A DNA stretch of 10,714 bases from an uncultured Collinsella sp. (GTDB taxonomy: Bacteria > Actinomycetota > Coriobacteriia > Coriobacteriales > Coriobacteriaceae): assembly GCA_902492545.1 (NCBI GenBank), contig CABULX010000074.1, positions 1 to 10,714 of the forward strand, read 5' to 3'. The position numbers and the translations under genes are program-made. Numbering within the stretch: position 1 is the first letter of the stretch; every line of letters begins with the position of its first letter. Of this stretch, positions 1 to 5,428 are shown piece by piece. A model generated the notes under the pieces. That model was not told the origin of the DNA. It made no database searches and saw nothing but the letters and a program-made list of their open reading frames with translations.

Positions 1-127
1 CCAGGTGCAGACGGCCGGTGGGGCGGTCGCCGGTGAGCATGGTGAACTTCTCGGGGTGCTGCGGCAGGTCGGCGCGGATCTGGTTGCTGCGCTCGAGGCT
101 GACCTCATAGCTGAGCTCGTTGGGCAT
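1..127 (-). CDS. trpS: Tryptophanyl-tRNA synthetase, N-terminal part (runs off window)
   Basis: TrpS charges tRNA-Trp with tryptophan in the cytoplasm. Only the first 42 codons are present; the gene continues past the left edge. The peptide begins MPNELSYEVSLERSNQIRAD and then reads KFTMLTGDRPTGRLHL at residues 27-42. TGDRPTGRLHLG is the start of the class I synthetase nucleotide-binding fold in TrpS of the longer bacterial type, with the HIGH-like signature about to follow. The ATG at 127-125 is preceded by a clear Shine-Dalgarno AGGAG seven bases upstream (within + strand 134-139), which fixes the start. It is transcribed leftward, away from the decayed fragments at 217-815. I found no convincing promoter, and no T-box, in front of it. 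Confidence 0.88.
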   Translation of the reverse strand, partial: MPNELSYEVSLERSNQIRADLPQHPEKFTMLTGDRPTGRLHL

Positions 128-216
128 GCTGTCTCCTTTTGGGTTGAGTGCCTGGCCGGCATTGTCGGTCTTGGTTGAAGATGAAGCTACCAGAGAAACG
201 GCGTCTCTTGCCGGAA

Positions 217-375
217 TCAACGATGGTTTTCGCCGTGTCGTCCCGCAGGGCCGTTTCCCTTCTTGGGAAGGAGCCCCTCGATATGCTCGAGCCGCTCCTC
301 ATGGGCCACGTGTGCCGCGCGCTCCTCGGCGGCGAAAGCGGGGTCTTCGGGCGTGACGGTCTCATCTCGCTGTCG
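217..375 (-). pseudogene. Unidentified 3' gene remnant (minus strand)
   Basis: Read on the minus strand from about 375 down to the TGA at 219-217, this stretch is open and has strongly GC-biased third positions, as a real gene of this genome would. It encodes a charged, helical-looking tail containing TPEDPAFAAEERAAHVAHEE and then RLEHIEGLLPKKG. The frame is open only up to a stop at 430-432 and has no start codon, so at most this is the 3' end of a lost gene. Its upstream edge abuts the DeoR fragment, which suggests a deletion junction near 366-378. I do not recognise the family. Nearby short inverted repeats (AGAGA/TCTCT around 192-208 and TTCCC/GGGAA around 257-271) have no T-tract. It could also be chance coding potential. 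Confidence 0.3.
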
Positions 376-815
376 ACTCCGGTACCACCGCGACGGCGCT
401 CCTGAGCCTGCTCGTCGACAAGCCGGTGACTATCTACACCACCAACGGCTATGCATGTCGGTTTACGGGCGAGCTTGCTGCTAAGGTGGTGGTAATTGGC
501 GGCGACTTCAACCCCGTTACCTGCTCGCTCACCGGTCCTATGGTTGAGAGCGCGCTGCGCGAGCTGTACTTTGACCGGGCGTTTATAGGTGTCAACGCGG
601 TGGACGAGGACCGCGGTATCATGACGCCAGGTTATCCCGAGGCTATCAAAAAACGTATCGTGATGCAGAATTCCCAGGCGAGTTACGTACTCGCCGATAG
701 CTCCAAGTTCCACGTGTTTTCAAATGTAAAGGTGTGCGACCTGGAGGGCTTTACTGTTATTTCCGACAGGCGCGACTCCAAAATCGGCGAACGCGTCAAA
801 ATGATCACGGCCTAG
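366..815 (+). pseudogene. DeoR-family transcriptional regulator, C-terminal sensor fragment
   Basis: DeoR-family repressors carry an N-terminal winged helix-turn-helix and a C-terminal sugar-phosphate sensor domain (DeoRC) that resembles phosphosugar isomerases. This frame holds only most of the sensor domain, about 147 residues. It begins at VDSGTTATALLSLL (phosphate-binding loop DSGTT), continues with VTIYTTNGYACRF and VVVIGGDFNPVTCSLTGP, then YFDRAFIGVNAVDEDRGIMT, and ends with SYVLADSSKFHVFS and an ISDRRDSK stretch before TAG at 813-815. The family is normally about 250 residues. The whole DNA-binding half and the first sensor strand are missing, because the frame is closed by a stop at 354-356. 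The first in-frame ATG (426) would give a 129-residue protein lacking the DSGTT loop. It is almost certainly a relic of an accessory sugar-utilisation regulator. Confidence 0.78.
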
Positions 816-848
816 GACACTGGGGCATCGCATCTTGTCCTCAAGCCG

Positions 849-875
849 TTGCCCACGTAACGAAGCGTGGGGCAA
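849..875. terminator. Possible bidirectional terminator hairpin
   Basis: TTGCCCACG at 849-857 pairs with CGTGGGGCAA at 866-875, with one bulged base and an 8-nt loop. It lies between the end of the DeoR fragment (+) and the end of the HAD hydrolase (-), where a shared terminator would be expected. There is no T-tract on either side, so the call rests on stem and position only. Confidence 0.3.
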
Positions 876-902
876 ACGTGCGCCCCATTCCTGATTTGGG
901 GA

Positions 903-1661
903 CTAGCTTAGTTCGTCGGCTATTTGGTGCTCGTAGAAGGCTTCTACTACGGCGTTAAAGTCGCGGGCGAAGTCTTCCATGGTTCCACGCCAGGTGGCTC
1001 GGCCGGGCTTTCCTTGGCCCACATAGGCGGTTTGAATGCCGCAGGCGGGGCTGGGGAAATCGCGCTTGGGATCGTTGCCCACCATAAGGACCTCGTGCGG
1101 CTCGAGCCCCATGACCTGCAGCTGCTCTAGATAATATGTGGCATCGGGCTTGCAGCGCGTGGCGTTGCCCATGTGCGTTACGAGCTCGAAGGGCGCGTCT
1201 GTCAGCTCGCCCCAGCCCATGCGGCACTCGATGGCCCCTTGGGGAAAGCTGGGGTTGGTGAAGAGCGCGCAGCGCAGCCCCGCGTCCTGTACGGCTTGAA
1301 GCGCGGCGTGCGCACCCGGCACGGCTTTTGCGTTGATCATGTCATCGTTCTTGTACGGCAGAACTTCGTGATCGTAGTAGGTAAACGCCTCGTAGATAAG
1401 TGGGTCCGAGAGGCAAATGCCGCACCGGCGCTCGACCTCGGTCTGGTAAAACTCAAGATTGGTGCGATTGTCCGTGCTGCTGCGGCGATTGGCGTTGAGG
1501 TCGACCAGGATGGTGCCGAGGCGCGCCATCGTGCCCCCGCGGCTGCGACGTCCGATATCCGCGAGCATCGACGAGACATCCTTAAAATAGCGAAGGATGA
1601 ACGCGTTGAGGTTGATGCTAAGAAGCGTCTCGTCCATATCGAAAACGACTGCTTTGAGCAC
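903..1661 (-). CDS. HAD-superfamily hydrolase
   Basis: A 252-residue cytoplasmic phosphatase-like enzyme of the haloacid dehalogenase superfamily. The four motifs are intact: motif I is FDMDET with nucleophile D8 and acid/base D10; motif II is LFTN with T135; motif III is the Lys in CKPDATYY (K171); motif IV is VGNDPKRD with D197 and D201 for magnesium. The insert between motifs I and II (about residues 15-115) is a helical cap, so it is the cap-C1 type that acts on small molecules. Substrate cannot be told from sequence. The start is GTG at 1661-1659, preceded by AAAGG at 7-nt spacing on the minus strand; the frame has no ATG in a comparable position. It is divergent from rpsA across a 315-bp gap and appears monocistronic. 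Confidence 0.85.
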   Translation of the reverse strand: MLKAVVFDMDETLLSINLNAFILRYFKDVSSMLADIGRRSRGGTMARLGTILVDLNANRRSSTDNRTNLEFYQTEVERRCGICLSDPLIYEAFTYYDHEVLPYKNDDMINAKAVPGAHAALQAVQDAGLRCALFTNPSFPQGAIECRMGWGELTDAPFELVTHMGNATRCKPDATYYLEQLQVMGLEPHEVLMVGNDPKRDFPSPACGIQTAYVGQGKPGRATWRGTMEDFARDFNAVVEAFYEHQIADELS

Positions 1662-1747
1662 GCGGGCACCTTTCTCGAAAAATCGTTCCAGAATCGTATG
1701 TCTGGGATACTTTACCCCAAAGCAGTGTGCCTAGCTGCTCATCGTCA

Positions 1748-1797
1748 ACTCGTGGAGACAGTCGTTCACAAGATTGCGAAAAAGTCTCCATACGAGT
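1748..1797. repeat. Long imperfect inverted repeat in the HAD/rpsA divergent region
   Basis: ACTCGTGGAGAC at 1748-1759 is matched by GTCTCCATACGAGT at 1784-1797, giving 12 base pairs with a two-base bulge and a 24-nt loop. It lies 87 bp upstream of the HAD gene start and about 180 bp upstream of rpsA. There is no T-tract after it in the direction that would stop a transcript, so it is more likely an operator or a leader structure of the HAD transcript than a terminator. The rest of 1662-1976 holds the rpsA promoter, a short palindrome and the rpsA leader, described separately. I could not pick a credible HAD promoter. Confidence 0.5.
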
Positions 1798-1816
1798 AAA
1801 AAATCGCAGTTCACGC

Positions 1817-1845
1817 TTGAAATCGAAGCGATTTCCCCGTAATCT
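1817..1845 (+). promoter_or_regulatory. Probable rpsA promoter
   Basis: TTGAAA (1817-1822) and TAATCT (1840-1845) are separated by exactly 17 bp. The -35 matches the sigma-70-type consensus at five of six positions, and the -10 fits the TAnnnT form common in actinobacteria. Transcription would begin near 1852 and give a leader of about 125 nt before rpsA. No better-spaced pair was seen closer to the gene. Confidence 0.45.
1819..1835. promoter_or_regulatory. Palindromic operator-like site in the rpsA promoter
   Basis: GAAATCG AAG CGATTTC is a perfect 7-bp inverted repeat around a 3-bp centre. It overlaps the -35 box and the spacer of the predicted rpsA promoter, where a bound repressor would block polymerase. 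The regulator is unknown; it may be a chance palindrome. Confidence 0.35.
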
Positions 1846-1947
1846 ATACGGACGTGATTGCATAAGCGTCACATCAGTATCTGTCGGCTCCCGAGTGTTC
1901 CTAAACGTTGTGTGCTTGTCGCACCCATCTGTAGGTCCTAGCAATCG

Positions 1948-1972
1948 GGGCCCCGTAGTTCGAAAGGGGTCC
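1948..1972 (+). promoter_or_regulatory. Leader hairpin masking the rpsA ribosome binding site
   Basis: GGGCCCC (1948-1954) can pair with GGGGTCC (1966-1972) over seven base pairs, one of them G-U, around an 11-nt loop. The right arm contains the four Gs of the Shine-Dalgarno AAAGGGG (1963-1969), which lies 7 nt before the TTG start at 1977. Upstream, the leader can form smaller stems (GTGC/GCAC at 1912-1924; GACG/CGTC at 1851-1870). Masked ribosome binding sites are a known means of translational feedback for ribosomal proteins, and S1 autoregulates in E. coli; the link here is inference. Confidence 0.5.
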
Positions 1973-1976
1973 ACCT

Positions 1977-3143
1977 TTGAGTGAGATTCAGAACTCGTCC
2001 ATTTTCTCTCTTGACGATGTCAACGAGGAGGAGATGAACAACCTCATCGACGGTACGATTACCGACTTTGATGAGGGCGATCTCGTTAACGGCACTGTCG
2101 TTAAGATCGAGCATGACGAGGTGCTCGTTGACATCGGATTCAAGTCCGAGGGCGTTATCCCGGTCCGCGAGCTGTCCATCCGCAAGGACGCTAACCCTGC
2201 AGACATCGTTGCACTCGGTGATCCCATCGAGGCCCTGGTTCTCCAGAAGGAGGACAAGGACGGTCGTCTGGTCCTGTCCAAGAAGCGTGCCGAGTACGAG
2301 CGTGCTTGGAACCGCATCGAGGAGAAGTTCAACTCCGGCGAGAACGTCGAGGGCGAGGTTATCGAGGTTGTCAAGGGCGGCCTGATCCTCGACATCGGCC
2401 TGCGCGGCTTCCTGCCCGCTTCCCTCGTCGACCTCCGTCGCGTCAAGGACCTCACCTCCTACATGGGCACCCGCATCGAGGCCCGCGTCATCGAGATGGA
2501 CCGCAACCGCAACAACGTCGTCCTCTCCCGTCGCGTCGTGCTCGAGGAGTCCCGTAAGGCCGAGCGCTCCGAGATCCTGTCCAAGCTCAAGTCTGGCATG
2601 CGTCTCCAGGGCACCGTTTCCTCCATCGTCGACTTCGGCGCCTTCGTCGACCTCGGCGGTATCGACGGCCTCATCCACATCTCCGAGCTCTCCTGGAACC
2701 ACGTCAACCATCCTTCCGAGGTTGTCAAGGTCGGCCAGGAGGTCGAGGTCGAGGTTCTCGACGTCGATCTCAACCGCGAGCGCATCTCCCTGGGTCTCAA
2801 GCAGACCACCGAGGATCCGTGGCGCGCACTGGTCAAGAAGTACCCCGTCGGCGCTATCGTCGAGGGCACGGTGACCAAGCTTGTCCCGTTTGGCGCTTTC
2901 GTCGACCTGGGCGAGGGCATCGAGGGCCTGGTGCACATCTCCGAGATGGCCAACAAGCACGTCGATCAGCCTTCTCAGGTCACCCACGTGGGCGACAAGG
3001 TTCAGGTCAAGGTCATGGAGATCGACCTCGACCGTCGTCGTATCTCCCTGTCCATGAAGTCCGCTGCTGAGACTTTGGGCGTCGAGATCGAGGTTACCCC
3101 GCTGCCTTCCGAGAAGAAGGACGAGGAGACCGACGCCGAGTAA
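1977..3143 (+). CDS. rpsA: Ribosomal protein S1
   Basis: S1 binds mRNA and helps place it on the 30S subunit. The 388-residue product has four S1 (OB-fold) RNA-binding domains at about residues 35-104, 122-187, 207-275 and 292-361. The last two show the classic pattern, with VDFGAFVDLGGIDGLIHISE and VPFGAFVDLGEGIEGLVHIS each followed by a VGQ/VGD strand and RISL. Domains 1 and 2 are the more divergent pair that docks on the ribosome. The N-terminal 34 residues and the tail (PLPSEKKDEETDAE) are acidic. Actinobacterial S1 is often around 480 residues, so this one lacks most of the usual C-terminal extension. The start is TTG at 1977 with AAAGGGG at 7-nt spacing; no in-frame ATG or GTG lies close by. 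Codon choice is highly biased (CTC, AAG, GAG, TCC), as expected for a very highly expressed gene. It is monocistronic, with its own promoter and terminator. Confidence 0.96.
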   Translation: MSEIQNSSIFSLDDVNEEEMNNLIDGTITDFDEGDLVNGTVVKIEHDEVLVDIGFKSEGVIPVRELSIRKDANPADIVALGDPIEALVLQKEDKDGRLVLSKKRAEYERAWNRIEEKFNSGENVEGEVIEVVKGGLILDIGLRGFLPASLVDLRRVKDLTSYMGTRIEARVIEMDRNRNNVVLSRRVVLEESRKAERSEILSKLKSGMRLQGTVSSIVDFGAFVDLGGIDGLIHISELSWNHVNHPSEVVKVGQEVEVEVLDVDLNRERISLGLKQTTEDPWRALVKKYPVGAIVEGTVTKLVPFGAFVDLGEGIEGLVHISEMANKHVDQPSQVTHVGDKVQVKVMEIDLDRRRISLSMKSAAETLGVEIEVTPLPSEKKDEETDAE

Positions 3144-3167
3144 ATCGGTTTGACGATCACTTGTTTT

Positions 3168-3201
3168 AAGGGATCCGTCCGCAATGGACAGGTCCCTTTT
3201 T
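3168..3201 (+). terminator. rpsA intrinsic terminator
   Basis: AAGGGATCCGTCC (3168-3180) pairs with GGACAGGTCCCTT (3186-3198), with one G-U pair and one mismatch, around the 5-nt loop GCAAT. Five Ts follow at 3197-3201. It begins 24 nt after the rpsA stop codon. Confidence 0.9.
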
Positions 3202-3223
3202 GCATTTGCTGCTAAGGTGCGCG

Positions 3224-3252
3224 ATGCTGCCCGGGCGCAATGCTGTCCGGGC
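3224..3252. repeat. Short tandem direct repeat
   Basis: ATGCTGCCCGGGC (3224-3236) recurs as ATGCTGTCCGGGC (3240-3252), 12 of 13 bases identical with a 16-bp period. It lies in the 285-bp gap between the rpsA terminator and the rnpB promoter, where no gene is visible. Function unknown; it could be chance in GC-rich DNA. Confidence 0.4.
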
Positions 3253-3272
3253 TGTCCACAGGCTATTGGTTT

Positions 3273-3319
3273 GTCGGTGCATGAAAAATGCCGACATCCC
3301 GCCTCGGGGAGGAGGCGGG
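3273..3319. other. Two adjacent hairpins upstream of rnpB
   Basis: The first stem pairs GTCG-GCAT (3273-3282, two-base bulge) with ATGCCGAC (3288-3295) around the loop GAAAA. Two bases later, CCCGCCTC (3298-3305) pairs perfectly with GAGGCGGG (3312-3319) around GGGGAG. Neither has a T-tract. They may be back-up termination after rpsA or part of an unrecognised small RNA. Between 3320 and 3460 I see nothing else. Confidence 0.45.
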
Positions 3320-3466
3320 AACACACCGAGTAGACGGAGGGGTGCGGAGCGCGGTCGTGTCTCGACTGACGACGTTGCCCATCGACGACTCTATTGTATT
3401 GCATAGCGTGGTTCTTGGTTTATCGTGTCGAACGCTTGTGTTGTGCCAATGCCTGCGGCAGCGGTG

Positions 3467-3475
3467 TGCTACACT
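3467..3475 (+). promoter_or_regulatory. Probable rnpB promoter (extended -10)
   Basis: TGCTACACT at 3467-3475 is an extended -10 (TGn followed by TACACT) and places the start of transcription near 3482-3484, which coincides with the first base of the RNase P RNA P1 stem. There is no good -35 at 17-18 bp, as is common for extended -10 promoters. Confidence 0.5.
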
Positions 3476-3483
3476 CTTTCACT

Positions 3484-3845
3484 GCTGAGTGGGCCAGACG
3501 GTCGCGCGATGTGCTGCTTGCAGCACGCGTGAGGAAAGTCCGGGCTCCAGAGGGCGGGATGCCGGCTAACGGCCGGGCGGAGTGATCCGACGGAAAGCGC
3601 CGCAGAAAAGAAGACTCCCACCTGCGCCGCAAGGCGTAAAGGGAAAAGCTGAAACGGTGGTGTAAGAGACCACCAGCGTCGTGGCAACACGGCGGCTTGG
3701 CAAGCCCCATCCGGAGCAAGCGCGAATAGGAACGCTATGGGCCGGCCCGGTCCGCGTTCGGGTAGCGTGCGTGGAGCTGCACAGTAACGTGCAGACAAGA
3801 TAAATGACCGTTCACGACAGAACCCGGCTTACAGGCCCACTCAGC
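3484..3845 (+). ncRNA. rnpB: RNase P RNA (bacterial type A)
   Basis: This is the catalytic RNA of ribonuclease P, which trims the 5' leader from precursor tRNAs together with the small protein RnpA. The closing P1 stem is a perfect 12-bp helix: GCTGAGTGGGCC at 3484-3495 pairs with GGCCCACTCAGC at 3834-3845. The universally conserved core is present: GAGGAAAGTCCGGGCTCC at 3531-3548 (P3/P4 strand) and ACAGAACCCGGCTTACAG at 3817-3834 (the partner P4 strand and J2/4). The middle contains the expected GGTGGTGTAAGAGACCACC element near 3656-3675. The total of about 362 nt is normal for type A. ORFs across it are spurious. Its 3' side runs within 18 bp of the palindromic repeat cluster, whose hairpins may serve as its terminator. 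Confidence 0.96.
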
Positions 3846-3862
3846 AACTATGTTGACGCTGC

Positions 3863-3961
3863 GAACCCGTCAGCGCGGCAATCTGCCTTTTAAGCCTTCG
3901 GGCATGACCATAAGGTCAATGCCCTCGTCTTTCAAGGCACCTTGCTCGCGCTGACGGGTTC
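3863..3961. repeat. Palindromic repeat unit A (99 bp)
   Basis: The ends are a perfect 15-bp inverted repeat: GAACCCGTCAGCGCG (3863-3877) and CGCGCTGACGGGTTC (3947-3961). At the exact centre is a second hairpin, GGCATGACC / GGTCAATGCC (3901-3909, 3914-3923; one bulged A), capped by ATAA. A short palindrome CAAGGCACCTTG lies in the right half (3933-3944). The design matches that of unit B next to it, so it looks like a mobile or dispersed palindromic element of the REP/MITE kind. It begins 17 bp after rnpB and could fold at the 3' end of that transcript. No transposase is nearby. Confidence 0.75.
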
Positions 3962-3969
3962 TCGCCTTC

Positions 3970-4067
3970 GACGGCGTCAGCTGGCCGATTTGGCGCTCAT
4001 TCGTCGGTCGCCGCCATAAGGCGTGCTCCCTCCTTTTTCGGGCCAAATCGACTCAGCTGACGCCGTC
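3970..4067. repeat. Palindromic repeat unit B (98 bp)
   Basis: The ends are a 25/26-bp imperfect inverted repeat: GACGGCGTCAGCTG followed by GCCGATTTGGC (3970-3994), and GCCAAATCGACT followed by CAGCTGACGCCGTC (4042-4067). At the centre is CGCC-ATAA-GGCG (4012-4023), the same ATAA-capped hairpin as in unit A. The terminal bases of units A and B share the pattern GAnnnCGTCAGC. The units are separated by 8 bp. On the minus strand a good Shine-Dalgarno (AAGGAGG, 4035-4029) precedes an ATG that opens only a six-codon frame (MAATDE). Confidence 0.75.
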
Positions 4068-4112
4068 TCGCTGTTTTTGCCTGGTCATCGGCAGCCTCAT
4101 TTCTGTTGCAAT

Positions 4113-4154
4113 CTCGTTTTTCAAGGCACCTTGCTCGCGCTGACGGGTTCTCGC
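4113..4154. repeat. Second copy of the right half of unit A
   Basis: These 42 bases repeat 3924-3965 with a single mismatch (C to T at the sixth base). They include the CAAGGCACCTTG palindrome and the CGCGCTGACGGGTTC end. No matching left half is found in 4068-4112, so this is a half element or the trace of a partial duplication. The rest of the gap up to the next gene (4155-4262) contains only a possible -10 box. Confidence 0.85.
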
Positions 4155-4219
4155 TGTTGGTGACGGCATCATTGGCGTTTCCGCTCTTGTTGGCGAGGGC
4201 AACGGTGCTGTCTTTGCCG

Positions 4220-4225
4220 TATTAT
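4220..4225 (+). promoter_or_regulatory. Possible -10 box of the YigZ-family gene
   Basis: TATTAT matches the sigma-70-type -10 consensus at five of six positions and lies 40 bp before the gene start. No good -35 lies 16-18 bp upstream (the sequence there is around GGGCAA), so this is tentative. Confidence 0.3.
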
Positions 4226-4265
4226 TGAGGCTGTTTGTTGCTTTGCTTGTGTTTGAGGGGCTTTG

Positions 4266-4901
4266 TTGGACAGCTATTTTACTCTGCAATCGAATATTGA
4301 GGCTTCGGGCGAGTTTGTGGACCGCAAGAGCCGGTTTATTGCCCAGCTGGTCCATATTGAGTCCGAGGATGAGGCGAATGCCTTTATCGAGATGGTTCGC
4401 AAACGTCATTACGACGCTCGACATAATGTGCCCGCGTGGATTTTGGTCGATGGACGCGAGCGCCAGAGCGATGACGGTGAGCCGAGCCGCACGAGCGGTA
4501 TGCCGACGCTCGAGGTGCTGCGCGGCGCGGGGCTCAAAAATGTTTGCTGCGTGGTGACGCGCTATTTCGGCGGTACGCTGTTGGGGCCTGGTGGCTTGGT
4601 GCGCGCCTATACCGCGGCGACGCAGGCGGCGGTGGCCTCGGCTCGGGAGTCCGGGCAGATCGTTGAGATGACGAGTGTTGTGCCTGTTGACGTGCTTGTG
4701 GCCTATCCGCAGTATGAGCAGGTGCTTCGTTTGGCGCAGGATTTGGGTGCCAAGGTTTTGGATACCGATTACGCGGATGCCGTGACACTTCACTTGGTGT
4801 TTAAGGCGGGGGAGCAGGAGCCATTTTGCGCCAAGATGCGCGAGCTTATGGCGGGACGCGAGGAGATCGAGGTCGGCGCTCCCGAATTTGCCGAGTTCTA
4901 A
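4266..4901 (+). CDS. yigZ: YigZ/IMPACT family protein
   Basis: This is a 211-residue cytoplasmic protein of the YigZ/IMPACT family, whose eukaryotic relatives modulate Gcn2 and translation; the bacterial role is not settled. The N-terminal UPF0029 domain spans about residues 15-125, with KSRFIAQL near 21-28, the family signature SDDGEPSRTSGMP at 68-80 and VVTRYFGGTLLGPGGLVRAY at 96-115. The C-terminal ferredoxin-like DUF1949 domain covers about 137-195. Length is typical. Two adjacent TTG codons (4263 and 4266) could start it. I prefer 4266 because the ribosome binding site GAGGGG (4255-4260) is five bases away, while 4263 would leave only two. It follows the palindromic repeat cluster and ends just before a strong terminator shared with the convergent gene. 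Confidence 0.92.
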   Translation: MDSYFTLQSNIEASGEFVDRKSRFIAQLVHIESEDEANAFIEMVRKRHYDARHNVPAWILVDGRERQSDDGEPSRTSGMPTLEVLRGAGLKNVCCVVTRYFGGTLLGPGGLVRAYTAATQAAVASARESGQIVEMTSVVPVDVLVAYPQYEQVLRLAQDLGAKVLDTDYADAVTLHLVFKAGEQEPFCAKMRELMAGREEIEVGAPEFAEF

Positions 4902-4904
4902 TGG

Positions 4905-4955
4905 CGACGGCCGGCGTGCTTTTGGATGGATCCCAAGCGCGCCGGCCGTCGTTTT
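4905..4955. terminator. Strong terminator between convergent genes
   Basis: A 17-bp stem with a single G-U pair joins 4905-4921 (CGACGGCCGGCGTGCTT) to 4935-4951 around a 13-nt loop, followed by TTTT at 4952-4955. It starts 4 nt after the YigZ stop and ends 14 nt from the stop of the opposing gene. The T-tract serves the rightward transcript; leftward termination would depend on the stem alone. Confidence 0.88.
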
Positions 4956-4968
4956 CTGTTGCTGCCGT

Positions 4969-5415
4969 TTACTCGGCGAGCTGCTTTAGCACATCGCAGG
5001 CGATCTCGACGGCATCGTCGATGCAACCGGGGCAGCTGCGGAGCGGACCCTTATCCGATCCGATGCCCTTGAGCGTGCCGCAGACGGTCGTCGTGTTCTT
5101 CTCGCCAAAACGCTTGGCGATTTCGCGCGACAGCTTGTAGGTCTGGCCCTTGGTCTTGGGGTTTTCCATGCCGTCGCTCATTACAAAACCCATGATGGCC
5201 ACGGCGCCCGAGATGGCGCCGCAGGTTTCGGTCATGCCGCCCATGCCGGCGCCAAAGCCCTCGGTGAGGGTAAAGGCGACCTGGGGGTCGAGTCCGACGG
5301 CAGGTGCGAGCGTGCAGGCGACGGCCTGGGCGCAGTTGAAGCCACGGGCATGGTATTCGGCAGCTTGAGCCTGACAGGCGGTGATGTCGAGCTGGGCCGT
5401 ATCGATTTGCTTCAT
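4969..5415 (-). CDS. C_GCAxxG_C_C family protein (cysteine-rich, redox/metal type)
   Basis: A 148-residue protein of the C_GCAxxG_C_C family, named for its cysteine pattern and thought to bind metal or take part in redox chemistry; no reaction is established. Visible motifs are GFNCAQAV (residues 25-32), EGFGAGMGGMTETCGAISGA (52-71), VCGTLKG (111-117) and SCPGC (127-131). Cysteines at 28, 65, 112, 128 and 131 fit the family pattern; extra ones lie at 14, 34 and 140. There is no signal peptide. I start it at ATG 5415-5413 because of the strong AAGGAGA at 5-nt spacing. The frame stays open upstream, and an ATG at 5487-5485 with a weak GAGG would add 24 residues (MKLSMITRTVTG...), an extension unlike the family. 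It is divergent from metY and convergent with the YigZ-family gene. Confidence 0.85.
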   Translation of the reverse strand: MKQIDTAQLDITACQAQAAEYHARGFNCAQAVACTLAPAVGLDPQVAFTLTEGFGAGMGGMTETCGAISGAVAIMGFVMSDGMENPKTKGQTYKLSREIAKRFGEKNTTTVCGTLKGIGSDKGPLRSCPGCIDDAVEIACDVLKQLAE

Positions 5416-5428
5416 CGTTGTCTCCTTA

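Noticed and set aside
376..392. TGGTACC on the minus strand upstream of trpS, as in a T-box antiterminator
   Set aside because: The core falls within the DSGTT codons of the DeoR fragment, lacks the AGGG and GCG flanks of the T-box, and no specifier stem or competing terminator is visible.
105..713. A 202-codon minus-strand open frame across the DeoR fragment
   Set aside because: It is antisense to the well-matched DeoR sensor domain and overlaps the trpS start; its composition is shadow-like.
1938..3404. A 488-codon minus-strand open frame opposite rpsA
   Set aside because: The peptide is a low-complexity Leu/Asp/Val shadow of the S1 codons and runs through the rpsA terminator.
3320..3460. 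tRNA or other small RNA between rpsA and rnpB
   Set aside because: No cloverleaf, GTTCRA arm, SRP Alu/loop core or 6S-like fold could be found by eye.
3863..4154. CRISPR array
   Set aside because: Only one pair of direct repeats, 147 bp apart, with palindromic units between; no regular spacers and no cas genes.
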